Shown here: one piece after another, positions 1 through 5,372 of the stretch
Position numbering within the stretch: the first letter of the stretch is position 1
How the letters are laid out: each line of letters starts with the position of its first letter
From: a bacterium
GTDB lineage: Bacteria > Planctomycetota > Planctomycetia > Pirellulales > Pirellulaceae
Assembly: GCA_030432015.1 (NCBI GenBank)
Contig: JAUIHJ010000597.1
Location: forward strand, 1-5,372
Length of the DNA stretch: 5,372 nt
Reading direction: 5' to 3'
Made by a program: the position numbers and the translations under genes
The notes under the pieces: generated by a model
Told to the model about the DNA's origin: nothing
Databases searched by the model: none
Seen by the model: only the letters and a program-made list of their open reading frames with translations

Positions 1-11
1 ACCGCAGGCAT
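1..11 (-). CDS. Possible start of a divergent gene leaving the left edge (partial)
   Basis: On the minus strand an ATG lies at 11-9, followed by only two more full codons (Met-Pro-Ala) before the window ends. Immediately upstream on that strand is a purine run (complement of 14-32) rich in G, including AAGGGG six bases before the ATG, which would serve as a strong ribosome-binding site. The same frame is open further upstream, back to a TAG near 268-270. A GTG at 95-93 is an alternative start but has no ribosome-binding site. No product can be named from three codons. The call rests only on the start context, so the purine run could be coincidental. If real, this gene is divergent from the amidohydrolase operon. 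Confidence 0.3.
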
Positions 12-303
12 CGTTTTCCCCTTCTCCCTCCCGCCACGGTTCAGCTTGCGATCGTCGCGTCGGTGAACTACCGTAGCCCTTGCCGCAGCAACCACCGGCG
101 GCGTGAGGAAGGCCCTTGCATGTGGCTCAAACTGGACAATGGATATTGAGTTCTCGCAGCGCCAGGCTTGGTGATTCGTTGTTTCGACGCGACGTGACGG
201 CCGGCGATCGACAACGCGATAAATCCTGTCGCCGCAGCGCTCGACGAACCAGACGATGAACTGACTTGGCTATTGGCAGGGAAAGACACGCACCGTCAAA
301 TAG

Positions 304-317
304 CGTCCGCGCGGACG
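304..317. repeat. 14-bp perfect palindrome
   Basis: CGTCCGCGCGGACG reads identically on both strands and has no spacer. It lies about 130 bases before the start of the first amidohydrolase gene. No T-run follows on either side, so it does not look like an intrinsic terminator. It may be a protein-binding operator. It may equally be a chance palindrome in GC-rich DNA, since about one in 16,000 positions would show one at equal base use. Confidence 0.35.
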
Positions 318-382
318 TTCTGACCGAATCACTTGTTCACCGTCTGAACTCGTGCTGTGAACCGAGAATATTCTTGAAATCC

Positions 383-405
383 TGACCTGCCCAACGGGCA
401 GCTCA
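383..405. promoter_or_regulatory. Inverted repeat (candidate operator or leader hairpin)
   Basis: The arms CTGCCC (387-392) and GGGCAG (396-401) are perfectly complementary around a 3-base centre AAC. Beyond a single C/C mismatch the pairing continues with TGA (383-385) and TCA (403-405). This gives nine paired positions per arm, 44 bases before the ATG at 449. In DNA it has the form of a dyad for a dimeric repressor. In RNA it would form a compact GC-rich hairpin in the 5' leader. No U-run follows, so a terminator is unlikely. The pairing is seen directly; the regulatory role is inferred. Confidence 0.4.
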
Positions 406-434
406 CAGAAATGAAATCGCGCTGGACGACGATT

Positions 435-440
435 GGGGAG
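435..440 (+). promoter_or_regulatory. Ribosome binding site of the first amidohydrolase
   Basis: GGGGAG lies 8 bases before the ATG at 449. It supports that start over the out-of-frame ATG at 411, and the protein then begins with a plausible export signal. Confidence 0.65.
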
Positions 441-448
441 AGTAAACG

Positions 449-1801
449 ATGGCTCGACTGGTATGGACCGTTACGACAAGTTTCCTGTGCGCCTGGGCAG
501 CGTGCGTGTGCGGAGTCGATTCGAGCGCAACGGCTGCCGAGACGCGTGCGCTGATTGGGGCTCGGATCATTCCGATGGAAGGCGACGTGATTCCCAACGG
601 TGTGCTTGTTGTATCCGGGAAGTCGATTGTCGCCGTGGGTGCCGCGGGCGAGGTTGACATCCCACGCGACGCGATCCGTGTCGACGTGAAGGGGCGTGTC
701 ATTATGCCTGGGCTGGTTTGCACGCACAGCCATATTGGAGGCGTTGGCGCGGCCGACGGAAGCGGGCCCATTCAACCGGGCGTCCGAGTCTCCGATTCAA
801 TCAATATTCACGATGCGGGATTCAAGCGAGCTGTCGCCGGCGGCTTGACCACGCTTAACATCATGCCGGGATCGGGCCACCTCAGCAGCGGCCAAACGGC
901 CTATGTGAAGCTGCGGTTTTCCGAGCCAAGCCCACGCACGGTCGACGATCTCATGATTCGCGACGACGATGGCGACGCGCTGGGCGGACTTAAGATGGCC
1001 AACGGCACAAATTCGATGAGGGGTGGAAAATTTCCCGAAACGCGAGGTAAGTCCGCGTTTCTCGTCCGACAGCAGTTCATTCTCGCACGTGAATATGACC
1101 ACAAGGTCGCCGCCGCTGGCAACGACGCTGCCCAGCGACCGCCCCGCGATTTGCATCTGGAGACGCTGGTGGAGGTCATGCGTGGCAGGCGGATTGTCCA
1201 CCACCACACCCATCGTCATGACGACATCATGACCGTGCTGCGGTTGTCGCAGGAATTTGGCTTTCGAGTCGTCTTGCACCATGTGAGCGACGGATGGAAA
1301 GTTGCCGAGGAAATCGCCGCGGCCGGCGCGCCCTGCTCGATCATCCTGCTCGACTCGCCCGGTGGCAAGCTGGAGGCACGCTACCTTCGATTTGAGACGC
1401 CCAAGTTGCTGGCGGAGGCCGGCGTTCGCTGCGCGTTTCATACGGACGATCTGATCACCGACTCGCGCTACTTTTTTCGGATGGCAGCGATGGCGGTCAG
1501 GGCGGGCATGTCGCGGCAGGGTGCGCTCGAGGGCCTGACGCTGGCCGGTGCCGAAATGTTGGACCTACAGGACCGTGTTGGCTCGCTGCGGGCAGGGAAG
1601 GACGCCGACTTCATTCTTCTCGACGGTGACCCGCTCAGCATCTACACCAAGGTGCTGGAAACTTGGGTCGAAGGTCAGCGCGTCTTCAACCGGTCCGACC
1701 CTGACGACTATCTTTTCGCCGTGGGCGGGTTTGGTGCTGGATACGATCAGCAACCCTATTTCTGTTGCTACGATCAAGGACAACAGGGGACGTCACAATG
1801 A
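449..1801 (+). CDS. Exported amidohydrolase, imidazolonepropionase-like, with intact metal-site motifs
   Basis: This is a predicted metal-dependent hydrolase of the amidohydrolase superfamily (imidazolonepropionase-like, COG1228 type), 450 residues; the substrate is unknown. Residues 1-29/30 look like a Sec signal: Arg3, a hydrophobic stretch, then SATA/A, so it probably acts in the periplasm. The N-terminal beta-sandwich strand leads into MPGLVCTHSH, whose HSH (93-95) is the classic strand-1 metal pair. Further landmarks are HLSSGQTAYVK (144-154), the REY helix (214-216), a His cluster HHHTHRHDD (251-259) on the expected strand 5, LHHVSDGWK (276-284) on strand 6, and HTDD (331-334), where Asp333 fits the strand-8 catalytic Asp. 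The end of the fold is DRVGSLRAGKDADFILLDGDP (375-395), typical of the superfamily. A Gly/Tyr-rich tail with Cys439-Cys440 follows. It shares these landmarks with the next gene, which overlaps its stop by 4 bases. It is not hutI: no histidine-degradation genes are nearby, and true HutI lacks this long mid-domain insert. Confidence 0.9.
   Translation: MARLVWTVTTSFLCAWAACVCGVDSSATAAETRALIGARIIPMEGDVIPNGVLVVSGKSIVAVGAAGEVDIPRDAIRVDVKGRVIMPGLVCTHSHIGGVGAADGSGPIQPGVRVSDSINIHDAGFKRAVAGGLTTLNIMPGSGHLSSGQTAYVKLRFSEPSPRTVDDLMIRDDDGDALGGLKMANGTNSMRGGKFPETRGKSAFLVRQQFILAREYDHKVAAAGNDAAQRPPRDLHLETLVEVMRGRRIVHHHTHRHDDIMTVLRLSQEFGFRVVLHHVSDGWKVAEEIAAAGAPCSIILLDSPGGKLEARYLRFETPKLLAEAGVRCAFHTDDLITDSRYFFRMAAMAVRAGMSRQGALEGLTLAGAEMLDLQDRVGSLRAGKDADFILLDGDPLSIYTKVLETWVEGQRVFNRSDPDDYLFAVGGFGAGYDQQPYFCCYDQGQQGTSQ
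1785..1790 (+). promoter_or_regulatory. Ribosome binding site of the second amidohydrolase
   Basis: AGGGGA lies inside the end of the first gene, 7 bases before the ATG at 1798. It decides the start in favour of that ATG over an upstream in-frame TTG at 1765, and gives a protein with a clean signal peptide. Confidence 0.7.
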
Positions 1802-3039
1802 ACATCACTGGCAGAATTACCCTGATTGTGCTCCACGCGGCGGTGATACTTTCGCTCGGGACGCACTCAGTTAACGCACAGATTGCAGTGCATGGCAAGA
1901 AGGTTTACACGATGGCAGGGGCCGCCATCGTGGATGGGGTGATCGTCATTCGTGACGGACAGATCGCTGCGATTGGGACGGCAGATACGATTCGCATTCC
2001 GGACGGGTTCAAAGTGTTGAAGGCGAACGTTGTGACTCCCGGCTTGATCGACGCCCACAGCACGGTCGGTCTGTCCGGCATCTACAATGTTGACCACGAC
2101 CAGGACCAGTTGGAACGCTCCGAGCCGATCCAGCCGGAACTGCGTGCATTGGATGCATTCAATGCTCAGGAATCGCTCCTCGATTGGGTACGTAGCTTTG
2201 GGATTACGACCGTTCATACGGGCCACGCGCCGGGCGAGCTCATCTCAGGGCAAACCATTGTTGTGAAAACTTCGGCGACGACCGTTGAACAGGCCGTCAT
2301 GCATCGAAGTCGTGCCATCGCGGCCACCTTGAGTACCCTCGCACAAAAGACCGGGACGAACTCGCCGGGCACGCGCGGAAAAATGATCTCGATGCTGCGA
2401 GAACAGTTCATCAAAGCGCGCGAGTATGATCTCGCATGCCAGGCGAGCGAGGAGGATGCAGACAAAGATCCTCCGTCGCGCAATCTGCGACTGGAAGCCT
2501 TGGCTGGTGTATTGTCCGGAAAAACGCCTCTCATGGTCACCGCGCACCGCGCACAAGACATTTCCAGCGCGCTTCGCCTGGCAGATGAATTCAAGTTTAC
2601 GTTGTGGCTTGATGGAGCCGCCGAGTCGTATCTGCTGGTCGATCAGATTCGAGCCGCAGGGGTGCCGGTCATCATCCATCCGACCATGGCGCGGCCGTCA
2701 GGGGATCTGGAGAACTTGAGTTTCGAGACAGCCGCCAAGCTGGTTGAGGCTGGAATTCCCGTCGCCATGCAGAGTGGCTACGAACCTTATGTTCCCAAGA
2801 CCCGGGTCGTGTTGTTCGAGGCTGCGATGGCGGCCGCCAACGGTCTATCCCGCAAGCAGGCGCTTGCCACAATCACACGCGATGCGGCGGCAATTCTGGG
2901 TGTCAGCGACCGCGTCGGCACATTAGAAGTCGGCAAGGATGGCGATGTAGCTCTCTTCGACGGCGATCCATTCGAATACACGACGCACTGCGTGGCGACC
3001 GTGATCGAGGGCCGCGTTGTCAGCGACGAAAAAAGGTGA
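1798..3039 (+). CDS. Exported amidohydrolase-like protein with degenerate metal site (probable pseudoenzyme)
   Basis: This 413-residue protein is a paralogue of the upstream gene. Residues 1-27 form a Sec signal (Arg6, hydrophobic core, VNA/Q), so it is probably periplasmic. The superfamily order is kept: an N-terminal strand with GAAIVDGVIVIRDGQIAAIG (41-60), TPGLIDAHST (80-89), ELISGQTIVVK (147-157), REQFIKAREYD (201-211), TAHRAQDI (248-255), LWLDGAAES (269-277), VAMQSGYEPY (322-331) and DRVGTLEVGKDGD (371-383). The usual metal ligands are mostly gone. HxH is His87-Ser-Thr, the strand-6 His is replaced by Asp-Gly (272-273), and the strand-8 Asp is replaced by Gly327; only His250 survives. 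These changes sit in otherwise well-kept sequence, so this is not a decaying gene. From memory, related Bacteroidetes and Planctomycetes proteins carry the same substitutions. It may be a structural or regulatory partner of the first protein, or may use different chemistry. The ATGA overlap implies translational coupling. Confidence 0.87.
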   Translation: MNITGRITLIVLHAAVILSLGTHSVNAQIAVHGKKVYTMAGAAIVDGVIVIRDGQIAAIGTADTIRIPDGFKVLKANVVTPGLIDAHSTVGLSGIYNVDHDQDQLERSEPIQPELRALDAFNAQESLLDWVRSFGITTVHTGHAPGELISGQTIVVKTSATTVEQAVMHRSRAIAATLSTLAQKTGTNSPGTRGKMISMLREQFIKAREYDLACQASEEDADKDPPSRNLRLEALAGVLSGKTPLMVTAHRAQDISSALRLADEFKFTLWLDGAAESYLLVDQIRAAGVPVIIHPTMARPSGDLENLSFETAAKLVEAGIPVAMQSGYEPYVPKTRVVLFEAAMAAANGLSRKQALATITRDAAAILGVSDRVGTLEVGKDGDVALFDGDPFEYTTHCVATVIEGRVVSDEKR

Positions 3040-3261
3040 TCTGGTTTGTTCAGCGACCACCTCTCAACGACGCGGGCGCCGCGCGTGGCGTTGCGCCAAG
3101 TCGCCGCAGAACATTGGCCACGCCAAATCTCCTGCCGAAGCTTTGCGGCATTTGCCCAGCCGATCCACACATCCCAAAGGTTGAGGCGCCGGCCTTTAAA
3201 CGGACCCGCCTTGGGTCGCGAGAAAAAGATAACACCAACACACGCCACCGCGAGATTCACG
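3040..3261. other. Intergenic gap between convergent genes, weak terminator candidates
   Basis: The plus-strand operon and the minus-strand cytochrome-type gene end facing each other across 222 bases. Short open frames cross the gap on both strands but have poor starts and no recognisable protein features. Small inverted repeats are present: TGGCG-TTG-CGCCA (3086-3098), AAAGG...CCTTT (3176-3180 with 3193-3197), enclosing GGCGCC, and GACCC-GCCTT-GGGTC (3203-3217). None is followed by a strong T-run, so termination may be Rho-dependent or rely on weak hairpins. Confidence 0.55.
3203..3217 (-). terminator. Weak terminator candidate for the cytochrome-type gene
   Basis: A 5-bp GC-rich stem (GACCC/GGGTC) with a 5-base loop lies about 45 bases past the minus-strand stop. 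On that strand it is followed by CGTTTAAAGG, which holds only a short T-run. It is the best-placed hairpin for ending this transcript but is below the usual strength of an intrinsic terminator. Confidence 0.2.
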
Positions 3262-5372
3262 TCACCTTCCGCCGCTCCGCAGAAAGGCAATCAAATCCAG
3301 GATCTCGTCTCGCTCGAATGTGTCGAGCAGTCCGTCCGGCATGAATGATTGCGGTGCCGGCTGCGACGTTTCGATGTCCGCCTTGAGAATCTCGGTCAAC
3401 TTGGTTGGTGCGAGCGGATCGATGGCGATCTTGAGCACGGGCGACCGGTAATCACCGCTGAAAATGACCTGTCCCTCATAAACTTTCCCCGCCTGCGTCG
3501 TAATGCGTTGGCGACCGTAGTTCTCGGCAACCGTCGACGAGGGATCAAGAATCTCCCGTAGGAGGTCCTGGGCAGTGAAACGCTGCGCGGCCGAGGTGAG
3601 GTCAGGGCCCACCGATCGCCCCAGCGTGCCAATTCGATGACAACGGCCGCACAATGCGGTGGAGAATAACCGCTTGCCACGCTCGAGATCGCGAAGCTCG
3701 TCGCGACGCCCGACGTCGCTGGCCAGGTCAGCCGGCTTCCATTTCCGAACAGTGGCCCGCGGAGGTCCCGGTGCCGGGTCGTCTGAAATTGTGCGCGGCT
3801 TAAGCAAAGTCCGCAGTTGTTGCCGTTCGTCGTCGGTAAGGGTGGCGATCGCATCGTTTCGAATTGACTCGATGAAACCCGGCATGCCCTGTCCCCCCAG
3901 AAAGTCGTCGGATTGGCGCATCGCGGAAAAATAGGCTTTCCGCGAGTCGGGGTCCCAGCCGACCTGGGCGTTACGTAGCAAGTGCAAGCACAGCATTTGA
4001 TCAACCTGCTGCTCGGACTCGGCGAGCTTATCCAGGGTCTTGCGGACGGTGGCGGGGTCTCCCTGCATGACCAGGACTTCGCCGGCGATCCGGTCCGTGT
4101 CAAAGTCCCCGGTCGGAAAGAGTGCCGCAACCTTCGTCACGGCCACGGCCTGTACCTTTGGGGAAACCTTCACGTCAGCGTGCAGACACAATCGATAGGC
4201 GTAAGTGGCGGCGCGCAATTCGCGCGGCGTCAGGTCCTGCAGTTCGAACTGATTCAGCCGGTTCACGATGGACGGCTTGGTACCAGGGACTTTGCCACGG
4301 GCGAGCGACAATAAGGCGAAGATGGCCGTCGCGCGATCGGGTTCGTTCAACGCACGGGCATGCCAAGTATCACCCTGTTGATGCTCGATCGCCATCCGAG
4401 CGGCGTGGACCAAGTGCGGATCGGAACTGGCAAGCCACGGCCACGCCAGGTCGACTGCATCGCGTCCGCTTGGCGTGAGCAGCGATTCCAGTTGCCGGCG
4501 TTGGGCGCGGGCTTCGGCGGCGTCCTGCGCAACTGCGCGCTGCTGGTCGCTCTCTGGCGTCGCCTCAAACGACCCTGTAAACCGAATCTGATAGAGGGCC
4601 GACTGCGTCTTGCGTCCGCCGGTGACCAGATACATCGCACCGTCAGGCCCGAAGTCCAAGTCGGTTACATTGAGCGGCCTGCCGCGCAAAAACGGTTCGG
4701 CTCGTCCAAAATAGCCGGCGCCTTGCGGCGCCAAGTGAACCGCCAACACCCGACCATAGGCCCAGTCCAAGACGTACAGGGCGTCTCGGTAGGGTGGGGG
4801 AAAGTTGCTGTGGCGACCGAATTTGACTGCGGTCGGTGAGCCCTTGCCGATATCCAATGTCGGCGGGGCGTTGTCCGGATGGTCGGGGAAATATGGAGGC
4901 CAGTTACCCGTGACGCCCCGCCAGCCGTAGTCGCCACCGGGAACCACCTGGTTAACGCGTGTGGGCCGATACCACGGCGCACCCATGTCATGCTCGGCGT
5001 CCGCATCGTAAGTGAACATCTCGCCGTGGGGGTTAAAGTCGATCCCAAATGGATTTCTCAGGCCGGCGGCGACCACTTCGATCTGGCTGCCGTCCGCGCT
5101 GAGCCGGATAACATGCCCTTCCCGCGAAACCGACCCGCGCCGCTGCTCGCGAAAAGGCGAAGTGAGATCTCGATGCGAGGTTGGGAGGTCCACCGAGTCG
5201 CCATGAATGCTGTAGATCCAACCGTCGGGACCGAGCGCCAGATCGTTCCTTCCGTGCCCCACACCACCCGTCGAAGCATACAGCAGCTTCGATGATTCAA
5301 ACCGGTCATCACCATCCAGGTCTTGCAGGCGATAGAGGCCCTTGGAGTTGTTGGCGTTGGCATAGAGCGCGC
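3262..5372 (-). CDS. PVC-type beta-propeller/cytochrome c protein, 5' end outside the window (partial)
   Basis: The frame is open to the right edge, giving about 702 visible residues. A GTG at 5262 is internal: upstream codons continue the conserved propeller sequence (GLYRLQDLDGDDRFE, then GGVGHGRNDLALGPDG). Residues below count from that GTG. Residues 1-228 and the upstream part resemble sugar/sorbosone dehydrogenase-like propellers (TIGR02604, putative membrane-bound dehydrogenase), with repeated blade motifs GPDGWIY (11-17), NPHGEMF (77-83) and GPDGAMY (205-211). Residues about 240-510 are mostly helical and may be HEAT-like. Residues about 524-666 match the Pirellula/Verrucomicrobium haem domain (TIGR02603): ALCGRCH (536-542) binds haem c through Cys538, Cys541 and His542, followed by VGPDLT (551-556) and ILDPSSTV (571-578). 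SFMPDGLLD (639-647) supplies Met641, a likely sixth haem ligand. It is presumably an exported redox protein acting on a sugar or similar substrate, but the substrate is unknown and no signal peptide is visible here. It is convergent with the amidohydrolases, so not in their operon. Confidence 0.9.
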   Translation of the reverse strand, partial: ALYANANNSKGLYRLQDLDGDDRFESSKLLYASTGGVGHGRNDLALGPDGWIYSIHGDSVDLPTSHRDLTSPFREQRRGSVSREGHVIRLSADGSQIEVVAAGLRNPFGIDFNPHGEMFTYDADAEHDMGAPWYRPTRVNQVVPGGDYGWRGVTGNWPPYFPDHPDNAPPTLDIGKGSPTAVKFGRHSNFPPPYRDALYVLDWAYGRVLAVHLAPQGAGYFGRAEPFLRGRPLNVTDLDFGPDGAMYLVTGGRKTQSALYQIRFTGSFEATPESDQQRAVAQDAAEARAQRRQLESLLTPSGRDAVDLAWPWLASSDPHLVHAARMAIEHQQGDTWHARALNEPDRATAIFALLSLARGKVPGTKPSIVNRLNQFELQDLTPRELRAATYAYRLCLHADVKVSPKVQAVAVTKVAALFPTGDFDTDRIAGEVLVMQGDPATVRKTLDKLAESEQQVDQMLCLHLLRNAQVGWDPDSRKAYFSAMRQSDDFLGGQGMPGFIESIRNDAIATLTDDERQQLRTLLKPRTISDDPAPGPPRATVRKWKPADLASDVGRRDELRDLERGKRLFSTALCGRCHRIGTLGRSVGPDLTSAAQRFTAQDLLREILDPSSTVAENYGRQRITTQAGKVYEGQVIFSGDYRSPVLKIAIDPLAPTKLTEILKADIETSQPAPQSFMPDGLLDTFERDEILDLIAFLRSGGR

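Larger units (their letters stand above)
12..448. other. Non-coding region upstream of the amidohydrolase operon
   Basis: I see no convincing complete gene in this stretch. Short open frames exist on both strands, such as a Ser-rich minus-strand frame at 68-289, but none has a recognisable protein sequence or a good ribosome-binding site. Notable contents are a 19-base pyrimidine run at 14-32, a 14-bp perfect palindrome at 304-317, an 8-bp palindrome GAATATTC at 366-373 and a 23-bp dyad at 383-405. I could not place a convincing -35/-10 promoter pair. The region probably carries the promoter of the downstream operon and possibly that of a divergent gene at the left edge. Confidence 0.6.

Noticed and set aside
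68..289. A Ser-rich 73-residue minus-strand frame
   Set aside because: It has a GTG start without a convincing ribosome-binding site, a biased composition and no recognisable domain.
494..505. Lipoprotein signal at WAAC (residues 16-19) of the first amidohydrolase
   Set aside because: Trp at position -3 does not fit the lipobox, while a standard signal-peptidase I site follows at residues 27-30.
411..553. ATG at 411 as a start for an upstream small protein
   Set aside because: It is out of frame with the amidohydrolase and runs into it, ending soon inside the signal-peptide region with no supporting ribosome-binding site.
797..1441. A 214-residue open frame antisense to the first amidohydrolase
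   Set aside because: It lies wholly opposite a well-supported gene, has no recognisable motif, and long antisense frames are common in GC-rich DNA.
1765..1797. Upstream TTG start for the second amidohydrolase
   Set aside because: The ATG at 1798 has a good ribosome-binding site at 1785-1790 and begins a clean signal peptide; the TTG would add 11 residues to it.
449..1801. Naming the first amidohydrolase hutI (imidazolonepropionase)
   Set aside because: It has an export signal, a long insert with SGQT and REY landmarks and a paralogous partner, and no other histidine-degradation gene is present.
2149..2168. Inverted repeat GCATTG...CAATGC
   Set aside because: It lies inside a well-supported coding region and its short arms are expected by chance.
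2787..3290. A minus-strand frame across the convergent gap, TTG start at 3290
   Set aside because: It has a weak start codon with no clear ribosome-binding site, overlaps the ends of both real genes, and shows neutral third-position GC.
3036..3344. Plus-strand frames of about 100 residues after the second amidohydrolase
   Set aside because: They run into the antisense of the haem domain, have low-information Arg/Pro/Ser-rich sequence and lack family motifs.
5260..5262. GTG as the start of the propeller/cytochrome gene
   Set aside because: The frame continues upstream to the window edge with conserved propeller sequence (GLYRLQDLDGDDRFE), so the true start is outside the window.
1..5372. tRNA, rRNA, CRISPR array, insertion sequence or other mobile element
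   Set aside because: I saw no cloverleaf, regular spaced repeats, transposase motifs or terminal inverted repeats on either strand.

Overview
The window looks like a piece of chromosome from a planctomycete (PVC superphylum), moderately GC-rich by eye. The best evidence is the right-hand gene. It joins a sugar-dehydrogenase-like beta-propeller to a C-terminal CxxCH haem domain of the 'Pirellula/Verrucomicrobium type', an arrangement characteristic of Planctomycetes and Verrucomicrobia. The two amidohydrolases on the left also resemble exported paralogues that I recall from Planctomycetes and Bacteroidetes.

Layout from left to right. Positions 1-448 hold no complete gene. A well-placed Shine-Dalgarno-like run and ATG on the minus strand at the extreme left edge suggest that a divergent gene begins there and leaves the window. 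Between it and the first plus-strand gene lie a 14-bp perfect palindrome and a 23-bp dyad, both possible regulatory sites. Positions 449-1801 and 1798-3039 are two exported amidohydrolase-fold proteins of the imidazolonepropionase-like group. They overlap by 4 bases (ATGA) and so are almost certainly co-transcribed and translationally coupled. Positions 3040-3261 are a short non-coding gap between convergent genes. From 3262 to the right edge, on the minus strand, is the 3' part of the large propeller/cytochrome protein. Its reading frame stays open to the last base, so its start lies outside the window.

How the genes work together. The amidohydrolase pair probably forms one functional unit in the periplasm. 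The first protein keeps the expected metal-ligand motifs (HSH, a His-rich strand, HH, HTDD). The second has the same fold and sequence landmarks but has lost several of those ligands (HST, DG, QSGY), so it looks like a pseudoenzyme partner. I find no sequence link between this pair and the convergent cytochrome-type gene, which is transcribed separately. The substrate of the pair cannot be read from the sequence. Most of the window is ordinary for such a genome; the active/degenerate amidohydrolase pair and the divergent intergenic region are the parts most worth a second look.
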